Notes: generated by a model from the sequence alone, not told the origin. A stretch of DNA of 64,000 nt from Massilia solisilvae (GCF_024753215.1 NZ_JANUGV010000006.1:62001-126000), one strand, 5' to 3'; shown: positions 27,539 to 41,690, counted from the stretch's first letter. Translations and numbers: made by a program.

Positions 27539-27628
27539 TGGTTCCAAACGGTGTCAGTCAAGCGGCCAATGATACGCAAACAGCGCCGTAGTGCCAGTCT
27601 TGACAGTACCGGCGGCGTGTGCAAATCC

Positions 27629-30406
27629 TCAGGCCAGGGGCTCGCCGCGCAGCGACGCGAGCGATTGCCGCGCCGCCTCGCGCAGCTGCACGGCGTCTGC
27701 CCAGCCGGCGCCGGACGGGCGCAGCATGGGCCCGACTTCCAGCGCGATGCGCGCATGGCGCGGCCGCCAGCTGTCGGCGCGCAGCGCTTCGCGCGTACCG
27801 GACAGGGCCGCCACGACGACGGGCGCGCTCGCCTGCGCTGCCGCCATGAACGCGCCGGAATGGAATGCGAGGATGCCGCTCTCGCGAGTGAATGTCCCCT
27901 CCGGGAACACCAGCAGCCGCTCGCCGTGTCGCAGTGCGGCCACGATCGCGTCCACATCCTCGGCGCCGCGCCGCGCGTCGGTGCGCTCGACGAACACCCC
28001 GCCGACCCCGGTGACGAGCCGCTTCATCCACCACTGGCGCGCGAATTCGCGCTTGGCGGTGAAGGCGTAGCCGGGCGTGGCCGGCAGCACGGCGGCCAGC
28101 ATGATCGCGTCGAGATAGCTGGAATGGTTGACCAGCAGGATGTGCGGCTCGCGTGGCAGGCATTCCAGGCCGTGCGCCTGCGGGTGCGCGCCGAGCAGCC
28201 GCATGGCCAGCCGCGCGCCCGCGCGCACGATGCGCCGGCCGGCAGAAGGGCGCTGCAAGGCGATCACCGGCGCGCCGAACGCGAGCAGCACGAGCGCGAA
28301 GACGAACCAGGCGTAGCCGGCATACAGCCAGGCCAGTGCGCGCCTGCCCGTCACCTTTGCCCGCGCCAGCAGCGCCTTTGTCGCCAGCCGTGCGCCGTGC
28401 AGCCATGGCCGCTGCTCCGGCTGGGCGAGCGTGCCCTGCTCGTACGCCTCGCGGCTGGCCAGCCGCCGGATCTTGCCGCTCGAGGTCTTGAGCACCGCGT
28501 GCGGCGGCGCCAGCACGATGTCGTCCGGCGGCATGCCGATCACGTCCACCGCCGTCTCGTTCAGCTGACGGCGCAGGCGCGCGCGATCGAGCTCGGACGC
28601 GGCGCGCGTCTCGGCCACCACCACCAGCCGCTCGCTGCCGGTGGCCGGGTCCGGGCTGCCGAACACGGCGACGCAGCCCTTGCGGATGCCGGGGATCTGT
28701 CCGATCGCCTGTTCCAGGTCGTAGGGATACAGGTTGCGTCCGCCGCGCTTGATCAGGTCCTTGACGCGCCCGGCCGGGAACACCTCGCCGTCCGCAATGT
28801 AGGCGTGGTCGCCGGTGTCGAGCCAGTCGCCGTGCTTCAGCAGCCGCGTGGCCTCCGGGTTGCGGTAGTAGCCGCTGGTGGACGAAGGCCCGCGAAACTC
28901 AAGGCGGCCCACCGCGCGTTCGGGCAGCTCGGCGCCGGTGTCGTCCACCACGCGCAGCTCGTGCCCCGGCAGCGCCATGCCGCAGCCCACCAGCGCGACG
29001 GTGTCGCTGGCGCCGGCCGGCGCCGGCACCGCGCGGCGTTCGCGCACGAAGGGCTCGCTCAAGATGGTGTCGATGCGCGGGCCGCGCCCCGGTGGCGGAA
29101 ACGCCAGCCCCACCGACGACTCGGCCAGCCCGTACACAGGAGCCAGCGCCTCGCGCCGCAGTCCGCAGCGCGCAAAGCGTTCGGCAAACGCCGCCAGTGT
29201 GGCCGGGCTCACCGGCTCGGCGCCGTTCAATGCCAGGCGCCAGCACGACAGGTCGAGCTGGCGCAGCGTCTCGTCGCCAACGTGCCGCGCGCACAGCTCG
29301 TAGGCGAAATTCGGCGCCGCCGAGATCGTGCCGCGATGGCGCGAGATGGCTTCGAGCCACAGGGACGGGCGCGCCAGGAAGGCCAGCGGCGACATCAGGA
29401 CCAGCGGAATGCCCGCGTACAGCGACCCGAACCAGGCGCCGATCAGCCCCATGTCGTGGTACAGCGGCAGCCACGAGACGAAGCGGTCGTCCGGGCCGGC
29501 GCGCGCGGCCTGCACCAGGGCGCGGATATTGGCCAGCAGGTTGGCGTGGGTGAGCGTGACGCCCTTCGGCGCGCCGGTGCTGCCCGAGGTGTACTGCAGG
29601 AAGGCGATGTCGCCGCTGCCCGGCCGTTGCGCCGGCAGGCGCTCCGCACCGTGCAGCTCGGCCGGGGTGACGATGGCGCCGAGCGAGGGCACCGCCGCCT
29701 GCAGCAGCACCGCCACCGGCTTGCCCGCCTCCACCGTGATGATCAGCGCCGCCTGTGCGTTGGCCAGGATGCCGGCGTGGCGCTTGAGGTGGTCCTCGAT
29801 GTTGGCCAGCCGCGCCGGCGGGTAGATCGGCACCGGGATGGCGCCGGCGAGCATCACGCCGAAGAAGCAGGACAGGTAGTCGCGGCCGGTCGGCAGCATC
29901 AGCGCCACCGTCTGGTGCGGGCGCAGCCCGTGCGCCAGCAGGCCGGCGGCCACCTCGCGCGCGGCGGCGAGCAGCTGGCCATGGGTAATCTGCACGTCGC
30001 GCCCGTGCTCGTCGCGCAGCAAAATGTGCACCCGGTCCGGCGCGCGGCTGGCGTGCCATTCCAGCACGTCCAGCAGCGTTTCGGCCTGGGCGGGGACGCC
30101 GGCGCCGCCTTGCGGTGGCAGCGCCGCCGTGCGCAGGTCTTCGTAGCGGCGCGGCGACAAAAAGCGCAGCAGTTCCAGCGGCGTGTCGGCTTCGGCCAGC
30201 GCCTGCGGCGGCAGTTCGACCGCAAACGCGCGCCCCACGCGCTGGACCAGCTCGACCCGCGCCAGGCTGTCCAGCCCCAGTTCGCGCTCGAACGAGCTGT
30301 GCCCGGTGACGGCATAGGCTTGCCCCGGATGGTTCTCGCGCGCGACCTGCTCGACGATCCCCAGCAATTGGTCGATGGCGGCGGAAGAGGTGGCGGTATC
30401 GTTCAC
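27629..30406 (-). CDS. ACP-AMP-ligase-PlsC acyltransferase fusion protein
   Basis: A 925-residue three-part enzyme. Residues 1-85 look like an acyl carrier protein with the phosphopantetheine serine at 47 in L-G-L-D-S-L-A-R. Residues about 105-660 are an acyl-adenylating domain; Y-T-S-G-S-T-G-A-P-K-G at 272-282 is the ATP loop, and the PIYPPARL and S-W-L-P-L-Y-H-D-M-G-L segments resemble fatty-acyl-AMP ligases. After a hydrophobic stretch (about 695-720) the C-terminal part is a PlsC-type acyltransferase with H-S-S-Y-L-D (His761-Asp766) and F-P-E-G-T (~834). It could activate a fatty acid, load it on its own carrier and transfer it to a lipid or alcohol acceptor. The acceptor is unknown. It has no partner genes in cis. 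Confidence 0.85.
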   Translation of the reverse strand: MNDTATSSAAIDQLLGIVEQVARENHPGQAYAVTGHSSFERELGLDSLARVELVQRVGRAFAVELPPQALAEADTPLELLRFLSPRRYEDLRTAALPPQGGAGVPAQAETLLDVLEWHASRAPDRVHILLRDEHGRDVQITHGQLLAAAREVAAGLLAHGLRPHQTVALMLPTGRDYLSCFFGVMLAGAIPVPIYPPARLANIEDHLKRHAGILANAQAALIITVEAGKPVAVLLQAAVPSLGAIVTPAELHGAERLPAQRPGSGDIAFLQYTSGSTGAPKGVTLTHANLLANIRALVQAARAGPDDRFVSWLPLYHDMGLIGAWFGSLYAGIPLVLMSPLAFLARPSLWLEAISRHRGTISAAPNFAYELCARHVGDETLRQLDLSCWRLALNGAEPVSPATLAAFAERFARCGLRREALAPVYGLAESSVGLAFPPPGRGPRIDTILSEPFVRERRAVPAPAGASDTVALVGCGMALPGHELRVVDDTGAELPERAVGRLEFRGPSSTSGYYRNPEATRLLKHGDWLDTGDHAYIADGEVFPAGRVKDLIKRGGRNLYPYDLEQAIGQIPGIRKGCVAVFGSPDPATGSERLVVVAETRAASELDRARLRRQLNETAVDVIGMPPDDIVLAPPHAVLKTSSGKIRRLASREAYEQGTLAQPEQRPWLHGARLATKALLARAKVTGRRALAWLYAGYAWFVFALVLLAFGAPVIALQRPSAGRRIVRAGARLAMRLLGAHPQAHGLECLPREPHILLVNHSSYLDAIMLAAVLPATPGYAFTAKREFARQWWMKRLVTGVGGVFVERTDARRGAEDVDAIVAALRHGERLLVFPEGTFTRESGILAFHSGAFMAAAQASAPVVVAALSGTREALRADSWRPRHARIALEVGPMLRPSGAGWADAVQLREAARQSLASLRGEPLA

Positions 30407-30688
30407 GGCGTTCGGCCCGGACCCGGTGTCCGGCCACCTTAGAACGTCGCTGCGACCGGGTTTTGCGCTGCATCACGCCGTTGCGGGAACTGCATTTTGG
30501 CCGAACCGGCTGATCAGCGGGGTGTCGAAGCGCAGGAACAGTCCGGGCCGCCCCCGGGTTTGTTCTGCTTCAGAGCAATTTCGTATTGAAAAGATTTCTC
30601 GGGAAGGTGCGATTCCGAACAAAACAGAAGTGGCCGTATGAAGGATAATAGCGTTTGTTGTGTTTTTTGATACAGGCTCAAGGGACCC

Positions 30689-33600
30689 ATGCACACTGTT
30701 GATTTCCAACGCGACGGCACCAGCGAAGCAGCTCCTTCGGCGCGCGCCCCCGCGCGCACGACGGCCCTGCCCGCCCCGGTGACGAGCTGGCTGCAACGGG
30801 TCGAAGCGGCGGCGCACCCGCGCCCCCGGCTGACTGCCGAAGCGACGGACCCGAAGGCTGTCCAATTTAAATTCGTGTACGTGATGGCCCCGACTTCCGG
30901 CGGCCGCCACGTTGCCATCTGCCTGTGCAAGGCCAAGCTGCGCACGAACGGCGAGGTGGCCTCGGCCGCCCCGGTGAGCGAAGTGTTTTCGCTGCTGTCG
31001 GCCCCGCCCGCCTACCTGGAGGGCGACGACGTCGATCTGGTGCGCTTTTTCATCGCCATGCGCAGCGGCGCCTCGCAGGGCACCAGCGCGACCGAGCCCA
31101 AGGGCAAGGTCGGCGCCATCCTGCTGCAGATGCTGCTTGAACAAGAGAAGCTGCTCTGGGCTAACTCGTGGCAGGACATGGCCAACGGCCTGGTGTACCC
31201 GCTGCAGGCCGGTCCAGTGCGCCGCGCCAACCTGGCCTGGCGCGACGAAGGCCGCGCCGCCAAGCTCGGCTGGTCGGTCGAGCCGGCCAAGGGCGTGAAC
31301 CACCCGGGCGCCGACCAGATCGATTACATGCTGCCGACCGACCCGCCGTGGTATGTGGACAATTTGTCTTGCGGCCCGCTCGAGCTCAACCGCGGTGGGG
31401 TGGACATCTCGCTGGCCGAGCTGCAGGCGCTGGTCGCGCAGGCGCCGGTGCTCACCGGCAACGACAAGAAGCGTGTCTCGCAGCTGCTGCTGGCGCATGG
31501 CCTGCAACAACTGATGCCACTGCCGCAGCCGCTGTCGCAGCGCGTGCGCAACGACGTCAAACCCGTGCCGCACCTCTTGCTCGATTCGGTGCAACTGCCC
31601 GACGTTAACGGCCAGCGCTGGCACGACTACGCCGTGCTGTCCTACGACTATGACGGCCAGCAGATCTCGTTCGACCCGGCCCAGCGCGTCGTGCGCCAGG
31701 TGGGCGACATCACCGAGGTCATCGACCGCGACGAGGCTGCCGAGGCCGACGCGCTGGCACAGCTGCACAAGCTGGGCTTTCGCAAGCCGGGCACCGCCCC
31801 GCTCAATGGCGTGGTGGGCGCGCTGCAGCTGGAAAGCCAGGCGCACTGGCTGCGCTTTGCCGAAAGCGACCTGGACAGCCTGATCGATGCCGGCTGGCAT
31901 TTGCAGAAGTCCGCCAAGTACCGCTACGACGTGGTGCCGGTGGACGACTGGTATGCCCGCATCGACGAGCCCGAGGAAGCGGGCAAGGCCTGGTTCGAGC
32001 TGGAGCTGGGCATCTCGGTCAACGGCAAGCCGGTGCCGCTGCTGCCGGTGCTGGTGCAGCTGATCCGCAGCGCGCCGACCGATTTCAACCCCGAGGTGCT
32101 GGCCGCCCACGCCGAAGACGACCAGATGCTGGCCACCCTGCCGGACGGCGTGCGCGTGGCGCTGCCGTGGGGGCGCGTCAAGCCCATCCTGGCCACGCTG
32201 GGCGAGCTGTATTTCAACGAAAAGCTCAAGGACAAGGTGCGCCTGTCCACGCTGGACGCGGCGCGGCTGGACGACCTGGCGCGCGGCGTCGCGCTGCGCT
32301 GGTCCGGCGGCGAGCAGCTGCGCGAAACTGGCCGCAAGCTGGCCAGCTTCGGCTCCGTCAAGAAAGTGGCGGCCCCGGCCGGCCTGCGCGCCACCCTGCG
32401 CGACTACCAGCTGGACGGCTTGTCGTGGATGCAGTTCCTGCGCGAATACGACCTGGGCGGCATCCTCGCCGACGACATGGGCCTGGGCAAGACGGTGCAG
32501 ACGCTGGCCCACATCCTGGCCGAAAAGGAAGCCGGCCGCCTGACCAGTCCGGCGCTGGTAATCGCGCCGACCAGCCTGATGACCAACTGGGTCGAGGAAG
32601 CCAGCCGCTTTGCGCCGGATCTCAAGGTGCTGCTGCTGCAGGGCAAGGAGCGCATGGAGCTGTTCGACCAGATCGACCAGGCCGACCTGGTGCTGACCAC
32701 CTACGCACTGTTGCCGCGCGACGAGGAAAAGCTGCGCGAGCACCATTACCACCTGGTGATCCTGGACGAATCGCACTACATCAAGAACACCCGCTCCAAG
32801 GCGGCGCAGACGGCCGGCATGCTCAACGCCCGCCATCGCCTGTGCCTGACCGGCACGCCGCTGGAAAACCACCTGGGCGAACTGTGGTCGCAGTTCCATT
32901 TCCTGCTGCCGGGCCTGCTCGGTGATGAAAAGACCTTCAACGCCCAGTTCCGCCACCCGATCGAGCGCCAGGACGACCCGGTACGGCGCGGTTTGCTCAA
33001 CCGCCGCATCCGTCCCTTCCTGCTGCGCCGGACCAAGGACAACGTGGCCAAGGAGCTGCCCGAAAAGACCGAGATGGTGCGCAAGGTCGAGCTCACCGGC
33101 GCCCAGCGCGACCTGTACGAAACGGTGCGCCTGGCAATGGACAAGAAAGTGCGCGAGGAAATCGACCGCAAGGGCGTGGCGCGCAGCCAGATCGTGATCC
33201 TGGAAGCGCTGCTCAAGCTGCGCCAGGTCTGCTGCGACCCGCGCCTGGTCAAGGCCTTGCCGTCCAAAAAGCAGCCGGTCTCGGCCAAGCTGGCCGACCT
33301 GATGCAGATGGTGGACGACCTGCTCGAGGAAGGCCGCAAGATCCTCGTGTTCTCGCAGTTCACCAGCATGCTGGGGCTGATCGAGGAGGAGCTGGACGCG
33401 CGCAACATCCCGTACGCCATCCTGACCGGCGAGACGCGCGACCGCTCGGCCCAGGTGGCCGCGTTCCAGCAGGGCGCGGTGCCGATCTTCCTGATCAGCC
33501 TGAAGGCGGGCGGGGTTGGCCTGAACCTGACCGCGGCCGACACCGTGATCCACTACGACCCGTGGTGGAACCCGGCGGCCGAGAACCAGGCCACCGACCG

Positions 33601-33805
33601 CGCCTGGCGCATCGGGCAGGACAAGCCGGTGTTCGTGTACAAGCTGATCGCCAAGGGCACGCTGGAAGAAAAGATCCAGCAGCTGCAGCAGAAGAAGTCC
33701 GAGCTGGCCCAGTCGATCCTGGCCGAAGGCGAATCGCAGAAGATGGCGCTCACGCAGGAAGACCTGCAGGCGATCTTCGCGCCGCTCGAGGACGCCTCCT
33801 CGTAA
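30689..33805 (+). CDS. SNF2-family DEAD/DEAH helicase-like ATPase
   Basis: A 1038-residue Swi2/Snf2 ATPase. The helicase core occupies about residues 565-1020: D-D-M-G-L-G-K-T (Walker A, ~595), D-E-S-H (Walker B, ~693), L-T-G-T-P-L-E-N, then in lobe 2 I-L-V-F-S-Q-F-T-S-M-L and the arginine-finger motif Q-A-T-D-R-A-W-R-I-G-Q. The first ~560 residues are a less conserved region. Many bacterial relatives carry an N-terminal SWIM zinc finger (CxC..CxH); no such cysteine/histidine cluster is visible here. Such proteins remodel protein-nucleic acid complexes, as RapA/HepA does with RNA polymerase. Exact role unknown. Confidence 0.88.
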   Translation: MHTVDFQRDGTSEAAPSARAPARTTALPAPVTSWLQRVEAAAHPRPRLTAEATDPKAVQFKFVYVMAPTSGGRHVAICLCKAKLRTNGEVASAAPVSEVFSLLSAPPAYLEGDDVDLVRFFIAMRSGASQGTSATEPKGKVGAILLQMLLEQEKLLWANSWQDMANGLVYPLQAGPVRRANLAWRDEGRAAKLGWSVEPAKGVNHPGADQIDYMLPTDPPWYVDNLSCGPLELNRGGVDISLAELQALVAQAPVLTGNDKKRVSQLLLAHGLQQLMPLPQPLSQRVRNDVKPVPHLLLDSVQLPDVNGQRWHDYAVLSYDYDGQQISFDPAQRVVRQVGDITEVIDRDEAAEADALAQLHKLGFRKPGTAPLNGVVGALQLESQAHWLRFAESDLDSLIDAGWHLQKSAKYRYDVVPVDDWYARIDEPEEAGKAWFELELGISVNGKPVPLLPVLVQLIRSAPTDFNPEVLAAHAEDDQMLATLPDGVRVALPWGRVKPILATLGELYFNEKLKDKVRLSTLDAARLDDLARGVALRWSGGEQLRETGRKLASFGSVKKVAAPAGLRATLRDYQLDGLSWMQFLREYDLGGILADDMGLGKTVQTLAHILAEKEAGRLTSPALVIAPTSLMTNWVEEASRFAPDLKVLLLQGKERMELFDQIDQADLVLTTYALLPRDEEKLREHHYHLVILDESHYIKNTRSKAAQTAGMLNARHRLCLTGTPLENHLGELWSQFHFLLPGLLGDEKTFNAQFRHPIERQDDPVRRGLLNRRIRPFLLRRTKDNVAKELPEKTEMVRKVELTGAQRDLYETVRLAMDKKVREEIDRKGVARSQIVILEALLKLRQVCCDPRLVKALPSKKQPVSAKLADLMQMVDDLLEEGRKILVFSQFTSMLGLIEEELDARNIPYAILTGETRDRSAQVAAFQQGAVPIFLISLKAGGVGLNLTAADTVIHYDPWWNPAAENQATDRAWRIGQDKPVFVYKLIAKGTLEEKIQQLQQKKSELAQSILAEGESQKMALTQEDLQAIFAPLEDASS

Positions 33806-33933
33806 AACGCGGCAACGGTGCGGCGCGCACCGTTGCCCGCTCCTGTTGTCGCGCCGCTGCGCTTGTCTATACAGAGGCGCAAGCTGGACGATATACTGAC
33901 TGGCGATAGTGTCACTTTTGAAAAGGCCAGTCC

Positions 33934-35088
33934 ATGGATCGCAGCGCGTGCAGCAACGGTTCAGGCGCCGCGGCGATGGAGACGCCAGGCGCGGCCGATG
34001 CTTTCCGCGCCATTGCCGAGATCGCCGGTGACATCGCCTTCATCGTCGATTGCCCGTCGGGCGATCTGCGCTACATCAGTCCTGCGGTCGAGCCACTGCT
34101 CGGCCATTCCCCCGCCGCTTTCCGGCAGCAGCTCGCCGGTTCCGACCAGCCCGGCCCGCTGCGCGCGCTGTGCGCCGGCTTGCCGCAGCGGCTGGCGCGC
34201 TACGCCGCCGGCGACACCTCGCGCCTGCGCCTGGTGCGGGAATGGGAGATGCCCACCCCGTCGGGGCCGGCCGTTCCCGTCGAAGTCATCTCCACGCTCA
34301 TCCTCGATGCCGACGGTGCCCCGGTTGCGCTGGCCGGCATGATCCGCGACCAGTCGGCAAGGCGCGCGCTCGCGGCGGAGCAGAAGCGCTTCGCCAGCAT
34401 GCTCAACCACGAGTTCCGCACCCCGCTGTCGACCATCGACGGCGCCATCCAGCGCCTGGAAGCCACCTGCGGCAACGCCGACGAGGCCACGCGCCAGCGC
34501 TACCGCAAGATCGGCGCGGCGGTGGACCGGCTGATCGGCATGCTGGACGAATACCTGTCGCCGGACCGGATGGCCGCGCTCGGTCGCAGCAAGCCCGCGG
34601 CCGGCATCGCGCCGCGCCAGTTGCTCGACGAAGCGGCCCAGCTGCTGCAGGCCGCCGGACGGCCGGTGCGCATGCAGGCGGACGCGTTGCCGGCCGCGCT
34701 GCGCGGCGACCCGCAGGGATTGCGGCTGGCGGTCAAGGTATTGGTGGACAACGCGCTCGCATTTTCGCCGCCGGGCAGCGAGGTCGCATTGGTCGGGCGG
34801 GCGGTCGCCAACGGCGTCGAACTTGCGGTCGCGGACCAGGGCGCCGGGGTACCCGCAAACGATGCGGCACGCATATTCGACAAGGGTTTTCGCGGCAGTA
34901 ATGCAGCTGGCATACCGGGCAATGGGCTCGGCTTGTACATGGCTCGATCGGTGCTCGAGGTCCATGGCGGCACGATCGAGCTCGTGGAGCGTCCATTTGG
35001 CGGCGCAATGTTCAAAATCTGGTTGCCAACACCGGTTGAACGCGGGAAAGTTGTTGATTCACACGAGCCCAACCGTGATAATCGTTAA
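33934..35088 (+). CDS. Cytoplasmic PAS-containing sensor histidine kinase
   Basis: A 384-residue kinase without signal peptide or membrane helices. A PAS-like sensor occupies about residues 22-140. The dimerisation/phosphoacceptor helix follows, with His159 in M-L-N-H-E-F-R-T-P-L-S. The HATPase domain has an N box (L-V-D-N-A-L-A-F-S), D-Q-G-A-G-V-P and G-N-G-L-G-L-Y-M. All catalytic boxes are intact. It is followed after 64 bases by a response-regulator gene, its likely partner. The signal is presumably cytoplasmic and unknown. Confidence 0.9.
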   Translation: MDRSACSNGSGAAAMETPGAADAFRAIAEIAGDIAFIVDCPSGDLRYISPAVEPLLGHSPAAFRQQLAGSDQPGPLRALCAGLPQRLARYAAGDTSRLRLVREWEMPTPSGPAVPVEVISTLILDADGAPVALAGMIRDQSARRALAAEQKRFASMLNHEFRTPLSTIDGAIQRLEATCGNADEATRQRYRKIGAAVDRLIGMLDEYLSPDRMAALGRSKPAAGIAPRQLLDEAAQLLQAAGRPVRMQADALPAALRGDPQGLRLAVKVLVDNALAFSPPGSEVALVGRAVANGVELAVADQGAGVPANDAARIFDKGFRGSNAAGIPGNGLGLYMARSVLEVHGGTIELVERPFGGAMFKIWLPTPVERGKVVDSHEPNRDNR

Positions 35089-35152
35089 ACCCAGGCCGGG
35101 GTGGATGCCCGAATTGGCGCCCATACCACAATGACAACAATGGCCAATCTCC

Positions 35153-35833
35153 ATGACGCAAATCCTGATTGTTGAAGACAACGGCGATTACGCCGGCGAC
35201 ATGGCCGAGTTCCTCAGGGAGCTCGACCACGAAGTGAACGTCGCGACCACTGCGAGCGAAATGTGGGCCGCGCTGACCCGCACGCCGACCGCAGTCGTGG
35301 TACTCGACCTCGGCCTGCCCGACGAGGACGGCTTCAATGTGATCCCGCGCATGCGCCAGCTCTACCCGGAAATCGGCCTGCTGGTCCTGACCGGGCGGGT
35401 TGCTTTCGATAACCGCATCCTCGGCCTGCGGCTGGGTGCCGACCACTACCTGACCAAGCCGATCAAGTTCCCCGAACTGGCCGCCCACATCGAGGCGCTG
35501 GATCGCCGCGTGCGCCCGCAGGAGCCGGCGCCGGCGCCCAGCAAATGGGTGCTGCGTGTGAGTGCCCGCCAGCTCGAGCTGATGGGCAGGGTGATCGACC
35601 TGACCGAGAAAGAGTGCAATTTCCTGCACCTGCTGACCATCAACACCCGGCCGGTCCCGCGCCAGGTCATCGTGGCCGGCATGGGCGGGGATGACCCCGA
35701 GGCCAGCCGCCGCGTCGACATGCTGGTCTACCGCCTGCGCAAGAAGGCCCGCAGCGGCCTGGGCCAGGACCTGCCGCTGCGCAGCGCCTACGGCGAGGGC
35801 TACAGCCTCTCGGCCGGCTTTACCTTGTCCTGA
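35153..35833 (+). CDS. OmpR-type response regulator
   Basis: A 226-residue regulator. Receiver domain with acidic pocket Glu8/Asp9, phosphoacceptor Asp52 (V-L-D-L-G-L-P-D) and Lys102 (L-T-K-P). C-terminal winged-helix domain from about 130 (L-T-E-K-E-C-N-F-L, R-V-D-M-L-V-Y-R-L-R-K-K, Y-G-E-G-Y-S-L), typical of the OmpR/PhoB class. Partner of the kinase directly upstream. Targets unknown; no clear direct-repeat operator was recognised nearby. Confidence 0.9.
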   Translation: MTQILIVEDNGDYAGDMAEFLRELDHEVNVATTASEMWAALTRTPTAVVVLDLGLPDEDGFNVIPRMRQLYPEIGLLVLTGRVAFDNRILGLRLGADHYLTKPIKFPELAAHIEALDRRVRPQEPAPAPSKWVLRVSARQLELMGRVIDLTEKECNFLHLLTINTRPVPRQVIVAGMGGDDPEASRRVDMLVYRLRKKARSGLGQDLPLRSAYGEGYSLSAGFTLS

Positions 35834-35988
35834 CCCGCAATCGGGGACAGGGTGCTTGTGCGTTCATGCCGTGTTCGGCAATTATTGGGGACATAGTAGC
35901 TGGAAAATATTGAACAGCTGGATGAAAATGGGGACAGGGTGGCCATTGTGGAGTACAATGCACTGAAATCCGATCCAGCACCGACGCC

Positions 35989-36690
35989 ATGGCCCGCCAG
36001 TCCCGCCTCATCCTGCCCAACCAGCCGCACCACATCATCCATCGCGGCAACGACAACCAGCTCATCTTCCGCGAGCCCGAAGACTACGAGCACCTCCTTG
36101 GCTGGCTCAAGGAATCGGCCCGGTTCTACAACGTGGCCGTGCACGCCTACGTGCTGATGCCCAATCACTTCCACCTGCTGGCCACCCCGAGCGACAGCAC
36201 CGGCCTGGCGCTGATGATGCAAAAGATCGGCCGCCTGTACGTGCCATGGTTTAATCAAAAATACAACAGGAGCGGCAGCCTGTTCCAGGGCCGGTTCCGC
36301 ACCTCGCTGGTCGAAGCCGACAAGTATTTCCTCGCCTGCTGCCGCTACATCGAACTCAATCCGGTGCGCGCTCAGCTGGCTGCCGACCCTGCCGAATATC
36401 CCTGGTCGAGCTACCGCCATCACGCCGGGCTGCGGCCGGACCCGGCAGTAAGCGATCACTCACTGTATTGGTCGCTGGGCAATACCCCGTTCCAGCGCGA
36501 GGCAGCCTACATCGAACTGGTCCAGCAAGGACTCCCTGAGCAGGAGCTCAGGCAGATCGACGAGGCCGTGCGCAAGGGCTGGCCGCTGGCCACCGACACC
36601 TTCAAGGTCGAGCTGGAGCGCAAGACCAGCCGGCGCATCCTGCCGGCCAAGCGCGGCCGGCCCTTCAAACAGGCGCCGCCGGCCGCTTGA
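35989..36690 (+). CDS. REP-associated tyrosine transposase (RAYT, Y1 family)
   Basis: A 233-residue HUH single-strand transposase. Catalytic H-F-H in M-P-N-H-F-H-L-L, the G-S-L-F-Q-G-R-F motif, and the tyrosine helix around Y-F-L-A-C-C-R-Y-I-E-L-N-P-V-R-A are all present, followed by W-S-S-Y. A basic Arg/Lys-rich C-terminal tail follows. RAYTs are usually single-copy and move short palindromic REP elements rather than themselves. A REP doublet lies 35 bases downstream. The gene appears intact. Confidence 0.92.
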   Translation: MARQSRLILPNQPHHIIHRGNDNQLIFREPEDYEHLLGWLKESARFYNVAVHAYVLMPNHFHLLATPSDSTGLALMMQKIGRLYVPWFNQKYNRSGSLFQGRFRTSLVEADKYFLACCRYIELNPVRAQLAADPAEYPWSSYRHHAGLRPDPAVSDHSLYWSLGNTPFQREAAYIELVQQGLPEQELRQIDEAVRKGWPLATDTFKVELERKTSRRILPAKRGRPFKQAPPAA

Positions 36691-36725
36691 TCGGCGTAGC
36701 TTTGCCGACTGTTCTCCCGTTAGTT

Positions 36726-36807
36726 GAACGCGTGGGCAGAGGATCTGCCCGCCCTACCCGCAAACCGTCGCATACGTAGGGTGGGCAGGTTTCCTGCCCA
36801 CGCGTCC
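36726..36807. repeat. GTAG-type REP doublet (REPIN) behind the RAYT gene
   Basis: Left unit GAACGCGTGGGCAG...GCCCGCCCTAC and right unit GTAGGGTGGGCAGG...CCTGCCCACGCG are inverted copies of one REP. The layout matches the doublet at 12962 and the single unit at 61112. Adjacency to the RAYT gene suggests they are its cognate substrates. Confidence 0.88.
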
Positions 36808-36898
36808 AGCCCCGATTCGCGCCTCGCAACCATGTCCCCAATTATTTTCACGGGATGACTGCTCGCATTTAATTCGACTCCGACCCTAATTATTCTCG

Positions 36899-36927
36899 TT
36901 GAACTTTCTGTTGCGTTGCACTATTCT
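36899..36927 (+). promoter_or_regulatory. Probable sigma-70 promoter of gltB
   Basis: TTGAAC (-35) and TATTCT (-10) separated by exactly 17 bases, 38 bases upstream of the gltB start. Each box matches the consensus at 4 or 5 of 6 positions. Confidence 0.6.
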
Positions 36928-36965
36928 CGGCCTTCAACCCCCAAAAAAGCTGTTGGAGAAGCCTC

Positions 36966-41669
<4,704 letters not shown>

Positions 41670-41690
41670 CCTTAAGACGAAAATCGAGCA

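Larger units (their letters stand above)
35843..36850 (+). mobile_element. RAYT unit bounded by GGGGACA inverted repeats
   Basis: Copies of GGGGACA lie left of the transposase gene at 35843, 35887 and 35930, two of them followed by GGGTG. An inverted copy, ATGTCCCCAATTATT, lies on the right at 36832-36846. The left copy AATTATTGGGGACAT (35880-35894) and the right copy match at 14 of 15 positions when inverted. These may be the ends recognised by the encoded transposase. A GTAG-type REP doublet lies inside the right flank. Boundaries are approximate. Confidence 0.6.

Noticed and set aside
24914..30442. Very long open frame (over 1800 codons) opposite tex and the fusion ligase
   Set aside because: It is an antisense shadow caused by high GC; it reads through two real genes and its product is low-complexity Arg/His/Gln-rich.
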